Below are positions 54,580 to 59,658 of a DNA stretch of 59,658 nt, one piece after another. The stretch spans positions 1 through 59,658 of the forward strand of contig NZ_RQXT01000045.1 of NCBI RefSeq assembly GCF_003863365.1. The letters run 5' to 3'. How positions within the stretch are numbered: the first letter of the stretch is position 1; every line of letters begins with the position of its first letter. Origin of the DNA: Mesorhizobium tamadayense (lineage in GTDB: Bacteria; Pseudomonadota; Alphaproteobacteria; Rhizobiales; Rhizobiaceae). A program made the translations under genes and the position numbers. Below the pieces are notes generated by a model. That model worked only from the letters and a program-made list of their open reading frames with translations. It searched no databases and was not told where the DNA came from.

Positions 54580-55566
54580 ATGGCACGTAAGAATCTTCTT
54601 GCAGGCCTGGTAGAAGCGGAGACCGACGACCGGGCGTCATCAGCCTCTGCTGCTGCATATCCGATCCGCGGCGCGTCAAAATCCATGATCCGCTCAGTCA
54701 ACGAGTTGGCAAAGCAAGCGGATGCGTATCTTGAGGGCGAGCATGTCGTCGAACTCGACCCAAGCGCAGTCGATGGCTCGTTCGTTTCCGACCGCATGGG
54801 CGACGACGAGGAACAATATCAAGAGCTGCTGGAAGCGATTAGGGAGAGAGGACAGGATTCTCCCATACTTGTCCGTCCGCATCCGAGCTCAGACGGCCGC
54901 TATATGATCGTCTTCGGCCATCGCAGAGTCCGAGTCGCCCGCGAACTGGGACGGAAGGTGAGGGCGGTCGTCAAGGAGATCGACGACAAGACCCATGTAA
55001 TTGCCCAGGGTCAGGAGAATTCCGCTCGGGCAAATCTCAGTTTCATCGAGAAGGCGATGTTCGCAAAGCGCCTTGAGGATTTGGGATACGACAGAGATGT
55101 GATCTCGTCAGCATTGGCCTCGAACGCCGCTGCGGTCTCGAAGATGGTATCGGTTGTCACCAGAATTCCGGCATCTGTGATCGGTAAGATTGGATCAGCT
55201 ACGTCTGTAGGCCGCGAGCGGTGGGTTGAGCTGTCTCTGCTCGCCGGCAAAAAATCCGAAGTGGTTAGTGCAATCTTGTCCGAACCAGAATTCGGTGAGC
55301 TGGAGAGCAACGAACGCTTCGAAAGATTGCTAGCAGCCTTGAATGCGAAGGGTAAGCCCGTTCGCAAGGTAGCCGTGAAGTCCCAAGCACAGTCCTGGGT
55401 CCCCGAGGACAAATCAGTTAGCGTCAGCGTCAAGAAGGCAGGCAAGGCCATCACGATCGCCGTGAAGGAGATGGACGGCAGCCGCTTTGGGACGTGGATT
55501 TCCGATAATCTGGGCAATCTTTATGAGGCGTTCAGAAAGTCGGAGAAGACATCAATAGGAGACTGA
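54580..55566 (+). CDS. repB: Plasmid partition protein RepB (ParB type)
   Basis: A 328-residue ParB-family DNA-binding protein. ATG 54580 has GGAGG ahead. N-terminal RepA-contact region (MARKNLLAGLVEAETDD), ParB/Srx domain from about residue 85 (SPILVRPHPSSDGRYMIVFG, HRRVRVARELGRKVRA), NSARANLSFIEKAMFAKRLE and a helix-turn-helix near DVISSALASNAAAVSKMVSV. It should bind the two TTTGTCnGCnGACAAA palindromes. The C-terminus, FGTWISDNLGNLYEAFRKS, is the usual dimerisation end. Confidence 0.95.
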   Translation: MARKNLLAGLVEAETDDRASSASAAAYPIRGASKSMIRSVNELAKQADAYLEGEHVVELDPSAVDGSFVSDRMGDDEEQYQELLEAIRERGQDSPILVRPHPSSDGRYMIVFGHRRVRVARELGRKVRAVVKEIDDKTHVIAQGQENSARANLSFIEKAMFAKRLEDLGYDRDVISSALASNAAAVSKMVSVVTRIPASVIGKIGSATSVGRERWVELSLLAGKKSEVVSAILSEPEFGELESNERFERLLAALNAKGKPVRKVAVKSQAQSWVPEDKSVSVSVKKAGKAITIAVKEMDGSRFGTWISDNLGNLYEAFRKSEKTSIGD

Positions 55567-55572
55567 AACCGC

Positions 55573-55626
55573 AAAAGAAAAAGGCCCCCGAACGTCACCG
55601 TCGCGGAAGCCCTTCTCGTCTGTCGC
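55573..55626 (-). ncRNA. Antisense ctRNA (inc-alpha) between repB and repC
   Basis: About 54 nt transcribed against the repC leader. Its promoter is at 55633-55661. At its 3' end, on the minus strand, an imperfect stem (GGGCTTCCG against CGGGGGCC) is followed by TTTTTCTTTT, a rho-independent terminator. In repABC plasmids this counter-transcribed RNA limits RepC translation or causes early termination and determines incompatibility. Size and position agree with known examples. Ends are estimated from promoter and terminator. Confidence 0.8.
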
Positions 55627-55632
55627 AAGCTG

Positions 55633-55661
55633 AGAATCGCATTTCCCCGAATCACTGTCAA
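55633..55661 (-). promoter_or_regulatory. Promoter of the antisense ctRNA
   Basis: Minus strand: -35 TTGACA (55656-55661), exactly 17 bases, -10 GATTCT (55633-55638). Start expected near 55626. Confidence 0.75.
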
Positions 55662-55721
55662 GAGTCGTGACGCCGTTTTGGCGAGCAGATTTCTTTTGCC
55701 TAATTGAAGGTGAAGGAAGAA

Positions 55722-56927
55722 ATGGAGACGGGTATTGCAACGACGCCCTTCGGGCGGCGGCCGATGTCGCTTGCCATGCTGGCAGCGCAGAACGATTCAC
55801 GTGAGATCCCCAAGGGCAGGGTCGTCGACAAGTGGCAGATCTACCGCAACCTCTGCGAGGGCAAGCGCATCGCCGGCGTCGGCGATCGTGCCCTGGCCGT
55901 GCTGAATGCGTTGCTATCTTTCTATCCTGACAGCGACTTAAGCGAGGACAACGACCTCATCGTCTTTCCCTCGAACGCACAGCTGTCGCTCAGGGCGCAC
56001 GGAATGCCCGAGCCCACGGTCAGGCGGCACCTGGCGGCTCTTGTGGACTGCGGACTGATCACCCGCCGGGATAGCCCGAACGGCAAGCGTTACGCCCGCA
56101 AGGGCAGGGGAGGGGAGATCGAGGAAGCCTTCGGCTTCTCCCTGGCGCCGCTGCTGGCCCGTGCTTACGAGTTCGAGGCGGCGGCCGAGCGTGTTCGCTC
56201 CGACAACAGGGCGCTCAAGCTTATGCGCGAGCGGATCACCTTGCACCGCCGTGACATCCACAAGCTGATCGAGGCGGCCGTCAACGAAGATGTCCCGGGC
56301 GACTGGGGAGGCCTGTGGAAGCGTTTCCGCGAGGTTGTGGAGGCTATTCCGCGCCGAGCCTGCATTGCCGAGCTAGAGCCTATCGTTGCAGATATGGCCG
56401 CCTTGCGTGATGATGTGGGTAAGCTGCTGGAAACTCATATGAAATCCACGAATCCGAGCGGCAATGACTCTCAAAACGAGCGGCAGCAATCTGATTCAAA
56501 TACCGACTCTATTTTTGAATTTGAACCTGCTTTAGAGAAAAGCGGGGCGACGGCCGAGCCCAGCACGAGGACCGCAGTGCCCCCGAAAACCTATCCGCTG
56601 GGGCTTGTGCTGAAGGCCTGCCCCGAAATTGCGGACTACGCCGTCGATAGGATCGAAAATTGGCGCGATTTCATGATTACCGCCGCCCAGGTGCGGGGCT
56701 ACCTTGGCGTCTCGCCGTCGGCGTATGAGGAGGCCTGCCATGCGATGGGCCAGGAAACCGCCGCGATTGTGATTGCCTGCATCCTGCAACGCGCTCAGCA
56801 CATCAATTCCGCCGGCGGATACCTGCGCGTGCTGACTGACAAGGCCAGAGCAGGGGCGTTTTCGGTCGGACCGATGCTGATGGCGGCGCTGAAGGCGAAC
56901 GGCGCCACGGCGAGGATGGCGGGGTGA
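55722..56927 (+). CDS. repC: Replication initiator RepC
   Basis: A 401-residue initiator limited to repABC plasmids. ATG 55722 follows GAAGGAAG; a TTG at 55704 is less likely. It begins METGIATTPFGRRPMSLAML, the usual RepC opening, then KWQIYRNLCEGKRIAGVGDR and a winged-helix DNA-binding region (NAQLSLRAHGMPEPTVRRHL) near residues 85-105. The C-terminal domain includes RDFMITAAQVRGYLGVSPSA. The origin is expected inside this gene. Translation should be held down by the antisense RNA upstream. Confidence 0.95.
   Translation: METGIATTPFGRRPMSLAMLAAQNDSREIPKGRVVDKWQIYRNLCEGKRIAGVGDRALAVLNALLSFYPDSDLSEDNDLIVFPSNAQLSLRAHGMPEPTVRRHLAALVDCGLITRRDSPNGKRYARKGRGGEIEEAFGFSLAPLLARAYEFEAAAERVRSDNRALKLMRERITLHRRDIHKLIEAAVNEDVPGDWGGLWKRFREVVEAIPRRACIAELEPIVADMAALRDDVGKLLETHMKSTNPSGNDSQNERQQSDSNTDSIFEFEPALEKSGATAEPSTRTAVPPKTYPLGLVLKACPEIADYAVDRIENWRDFMITAAQVRGYLGVSPSAYEEACHAMGQETAAIVIACILQRAQHINSAGGYLRVLTDKARAGAFSVGPMLMAALKANGATARMAG
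56467..56535. other. Probable oriV: AT-rich segment inside repC
   Basis: A distinctly AT-rich run (for example GATTCAAATACCGACTC and TATTTTTGAATTTGAACC) in an otherwise GC-rich gene, between the two RepC domains. In studied repABC plasmids the origin lies in an AT-rich stretch within repC. Position is inferred by analogy. Confidence 0.55.
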
Positions 56928-57258
56928 GCACGGGGACGGTCTCAAGGGTGTCGGTATGAAGCTGAAGGACCTGCATCGCGGCGCGAACGGCACTGGCGGA
57001 ACTCCGCTTGTCCGGACAGTTTCCAAAGGCGGTCCTGGTCCATTCGATCCTACGGCTCGAGGCGCTTATCACCAATCTGCCGAGTCGCGATCCGAGGTTC
57101 GATTTCCCGCGGTCAGTTGCCTTGGTATCTTGCACTTTGTGCCGGGCACTGCCTTTGGTCTCGACATCTCCGTGCAGCGTAAGGGCGGGAGATTATTGCA
57201 CGGCGCGTTCCGCGCGAAACGGCATGCGCGCGCGAGCGACCCGCACCATCATCCGGAT
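56928..57258. other. Intergenic region downstream of repC
   Basis: About 330 bp between repC and the convergent recombinase gene. No credible gene, tRNA or clear terminator was seen. The border of the duplicated recombinase module should fall here or at 57259. Confidence 0.4.
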
Positions 57259-58428
57259 TTATATGATCACCCGCGCCGCCCGGCCGAGCGTCCGCTCGGC
57301 ATCGTTGTAGTAGTTCGATGCTTGCTGCACCGAGCGATGCTGCGACTGCTGCATCGCCTCGGGCAGCGGAATGCCGCGGCGGGCGGTTTCGGTGAGATAG
57401 CCGGAGCGCAGGCCGTGGGCGGAGAAGGCTTGCGGGTCGAGCCCGGCCTTGGCGATGCGGCGCTTGAGGATCAGATTGACCGCCTGCGGCGTCAGCGCGC
57501 GTTTTTCGAGATTGCCCCAGCGGTCGATGCCGCGGAACACGGCGCCCTCGGTGATCCCGGCGCGTTCGAGCCAGCCTTTCAGGGCCAGAACAGGCCGGCC
57601 GACGAGCAGCACGAAGGCGTCACTGTCGGCCTGTGTCGTCTTGGTCCGGCCGAGCCGGATCGACAGGCACGGGAGTTTTTCGCCGTCGGGAGCTTTCGGA
57701 TCGGCGGGCACCGGCTCTTCTTCGACGATCTGCTCGAACCTGAGCGAAGCAATTTCGCTGCGGCGCCGGCCGCCGGAAGCGAAGGCGGTGATGAGAACGG
57801 CGCGGTCGCGCACGTCGACGAGGCGGTCGCCGGCGCAGGCCTTGAGCAGCACGGTCAAAATATCGGCGGTCACCGCCTTTTTGCTCTTGCGGCCGCGGGG
57901 ACGGGCGCTGGCGCGCACCGCGAGTTTTATGGCGCTGCGCAGGCCGGGCGCCGAAAAATTTCCCACGAGACCGCGCCAGCCGGTCAGGGTCGACCAGCTG
58001 GACAGACGCCGGCGCACGGTGTTCGGCGCGTGCGGTCCATCGACGCGCAACAGTTTGGCCGACTTCAACGCCGCGGTCACGTCTTCCGGCATGCCGTGCG
58101 AAACGTCGGTTTCACGCTTTGCGGGATCCCACAGGTGATGGGCGACGAATTTAATCAGCAGTACCTCCGGCGCCGGCCAGGGGAGCGAAAAACCGGTCGC
58201 GGCGAGCGACCAGGCCTCGAGATAGCCGAGATCCGAGGCCAGCGCGCGCAGCGAATTCTCGCCGATGCCTTCTTTGGCGAGATGGCGCAGTGTGGCGACA
58301 TCGTCGTCGGTCAAAAGTTCGGCCAGAAAATCGCGCCGGTCGAATGGCAGCACCGAATCCAGCGCGTCGAGCGCCTCCGCACGGCGCAGCTTTTGGTCGG
58401 GTACGGGCTTTGGCATGCGTGCATCCAT
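57259..58428 (-). CDS. Tyrosine recombinase/integrase
   Basis: A 389-residue site-specific recombinase with all catalytic boxes: first Arg in FASGGRRRSEIASLR, Lys region around LGRTKTTQ, His-x-x-Arg in AHGLRSGYLTETAR, His in MQQSQHRSVQQASN and Tyr in NYYNDAERTLG. The N-terminal core-binding domain includes NSLRALASDLGYLEAWSLAA. It starts 8 bp after the stop of the unknown gene at 58437, so the two are probably co-transcribed. A decayed inverted copy of the same pair lies beyond repABC (51393-52620). It may act in plasmid dimer resolution or integration. Confidence 0.92.
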   Translation of the reverse strand: MDARMPKPVPDQKLRRAEALDALDSVLPFDRRDFLAELLTDDDVATLRHLAKEGIGENSLRALASDLGYLEAWSLAATGFSLPWPAPEVLLIKFVAHHLWDPAKRETDVSHGMPEDVTAALKSAKLLRVDGPHAPNTVRRRLSSWSTLTGWRGLVGNFSAPGLRSAIKLAVRASARPRGRKSKKAVTADILTVLLKACAGDRLVDVRDRAVLITAFASGGRRRSEIASLRFEQIVEEEPVPADPKAPDGEKLPCLSIRLGRTKTTQADSDAFVLLVGRPVLALKGWLERAGITEGAVFRGIDRWGNLEKRALTPQAVNLILKRRIAKAGLDPQAFSAHGLRSGYLTETARRGIPLPEAMQQSQHRSVQQASNYYNDAERTLGRAARVII

Positions 58429-58436
58429 GTCGGCGC

Positions 58437-59531
58437 TCAGAACAGATATTTTTTGTCTGCCCAGGCGAGCAGCACGGCGGCATCGCGGTCTGGCAGGCGC
58501 ACGCGCCCGGCACGCAAGCCGTCGGCGATGGTGTGGCCGACGTCCGGATCGACCCAGTGCCCGTGCGTCATCAGAAAGAACCAGGCGAAGGGCAGGCCCA
58601 CCTCCGCGTCGATCGCCTCGGTCCGCTCCATGAGCCGGTGGACCGACACGCCTTCATCGACCAGCAGCCGCTCTGCCGGCATTTTTAGCGGCCGCGGGAT
58701 AAAACCGATCTCGCGCCGGCGACGATCTTCAAGATCGCGGATGTCGAAGGCCCAATGGTCAAAAATGCGGTGCGCGCAGGCACTCGACCGCTCCCAGTCG
58801 GCAAAGAAGCGGTTCTCGCGCGGCACAAAATCGAACCAGTCCGGATTGGCGTCTAAAAACGTTGTGTCGCGCGTGCCGTGGGGGCCGACCTCACGGATGA
58901 TGCGGTTTTCGAGCTCGGGACGGCTTGCCTCGCGCTGTTCCTTGTCGATGCGCGCCCGGCGCGCCAGGAAACTCCTCATGTGAACGATGCCGCCGCCGGC
59001 GCGGCCGCGCAGCCGGTAGACCGGCCCTGCGAGCGGCTGCGCCTCGGCAGCGGAATCGCGAGAAACCCAGGTCGGCTCGAAGAGCTGGTCGGCGTTGTAG
59101 GGGCGATAGTCGGGATCAACTACGGGGCCGGCCAGGACCTCGATCTCGCGGCCGAGCGAGAGTTGCACGAAGTCGGCGACGCCAGATCCGGTCGGGGCGA
59201 AGGCGAAGGCGCTGGTGCCGCGCCATTCGGAGAATTTTGTCCCGTCCGCGCGATGCCAGTTCCAGAAGGCGGTGAGATCGCCGTTGAGTTCGGCCAGCCC
59301 CCTCTCGATCCAGGCGCGATGATCGCCGCAGCGCGTGCCGTCGGCAGCGACAACAGCGTGAGGGTTGCACCAATACGGATCGTCGATGGTCACGACGGTG
59401 AAGGCAAAGCCCGGAAAGGCCTTGTTGAGGGCAGGGGCGAGCTCGGTGTCGGCCGACTGCGCCTCCCAAGATGCGAGCACGGTTTCGACCGAAGCGGGGT
59501 CGGGCAGGCGGACGGGTTTTTCTTCGCTCAT
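58437..59531 (-). CDS. Protein of unknown function paired with the recombinase
   Basis: A 364-residue protein taken from ATG 59531 (MSEEKPVRLPDPASVE), the start shared with the decayed copy at 51393; the frame is open to 59651. No known domain was recognised. Conserved between the two copies: GDHRAWIERGLAELNGDL, FAFAPTGSGVADFVQLSLGR, REVGPHGTRDTTFLDANPDW, DEGVSVHRLMERTEAIDAE and the C-terminal LLAWADKKYLF. Composition is rich in Arg, Asp and Trp; no signal peptide or membrane segment. Tight linkage to the recombinase suggests a partner or directionality function, which is only a guess. Confidence 0.85.
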   Translation of the reverse strand: MSEEKPVRLPDPASVETVLASWEAQSADTELAPALNKAFPGFAFTVVTIDDPYWCNPHAVVAADGTRCGDHRAWIERGLAELNGDLTAFWNWHRADGTKFSEWRGTSAFAFAPTGSGVADFVQLSLGREIEVLAGPVVDPDYRPYNADQLFEPTWVSRDSAAEAQPLAGPVYRLRGRAGGGIVHMRSFLARRARIDKEQREASRPELENRIIREVGPHGTRDTTFLDANPDWFDFVPRENRFFADWERSSACAHRIFDHWAFDIRDLEDRRRREIGFIPRPLKMPAERLLVDEGVSVHRLMERTEAIDAEVGLPFAWFFLMTHGHWVDPDVGHTIADGLRAGRVRLPDRDAAVLLAWADKKYLF

Positions 59532-59658
59532 GCCAGACGGCCTTTTTCGCGGCGGAATAGCCGCGCCTTGCGTCATTCTTGCTCGCGAGCGACGTCGCCG
59601 GCGGGCAGCTGGAGGACGATTCTGGCTGATTTGCGCCGCAAAAACAATCACTATCGAC

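Noticed and set aside
56956..58983. A 675-codon plus-strand frame across the recombinase and its partner.
   Set aside because: Shadow of two GC-rich genes on the other strand; the intact catalytic boxes are all on the minus strand.

Overview
The window looks like a stretch of a rhizobial (alphaproteobacterial, Rhizobiales-type) plasmid. The main reason is a complete repABC replication and partition cassette at 53.3-56.9 kb, with parS-like palindromes and an antisense ctRNA between repB and repC. A NodU-family carbamoyltransferase and insertion sequences of types common in rhizobia (IS66, IS21, IS110, IS5, tyrosine-recombinase elements) agree with this. No rRNA, tRNA or CRISPR array was seen.

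Layout. 0.1-7.0 kb: a GMC oxidoreductase, the remains of a methyltransferase paralogue, a glycosyltransferase-like protein, a methyltransferase, an amidase-signature hydrolase and a GNAT acetyltransferase. 7.0-9.5 kb: transposase debris. 9.5-13.1 kb: an SsuA/NMT1-type ABC importer with two permeases, followed by an N,N-dimethylformamidase-like protein (13.3-14.9 kb) and an overlapping aminotransferase/BKACE/thioesterase operon (15.2-17.9 kb). 18.5-24.7 kb: a nested transposon stack. An IS66 element with 8-bp target duplications sits in an IS110 remnant; it contains a tyrosine-recombinase gene, which is itself split by an IS21 element with a 6-bp target duplication. 24.9-27.7 kb: an IclR regulator divergent from a second GMC oxidoreductase. 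28.2-30.4 kb: the NodU-family gene and a broken O-methyltransferase. 31.0-32.3 kb: a decayed IS66 with both ends preserved. 32.4-46.5 kb: a large catabolic block containing an M20 amidohydrolase, formaldehyde-detoxification genes, RidA, an FAD dehydrogenase, two FAH-fold proteins, a DHDPS-family lyase, a GarD/UxaA dehydratase, an acetylpolyamine-amidohydrolase-like protein and a PYROXD2-like oxidoreductase. 46.5-52.6 kb: recombinase and IS remnants around an intact ATP-grasp ligase. 53.1-56.9 kb: repABC. 57.3-59.5 kb: a tyrosine recombinase and a partner protein of unknown function, of which a decayed, inverted copy lies on the other side of repABC.

The main new observation is a shared 15-bp palindrome, consensus TRGAAYnnnRTTCYA. 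It occurs at five promoters: the ABC importer operon, the IclR gene itself, the second GMC oxidoreductase, the divergent FAD-dehydrogenase/hydratase promoter and the DHDPS-GarD-amidohydrolase operon. Its form resembles the E. coli IclR operator. In at least three of the five it overlaps the predicted -10 box. This ties separate parts of the window into one predicted IclR regulon: an uptake system plus an oxidative and hydrolytic pathway for an unidentified, probably nitrogen-containing, compound. Gene calls rest on motifs and remembered family features; no database search was run.
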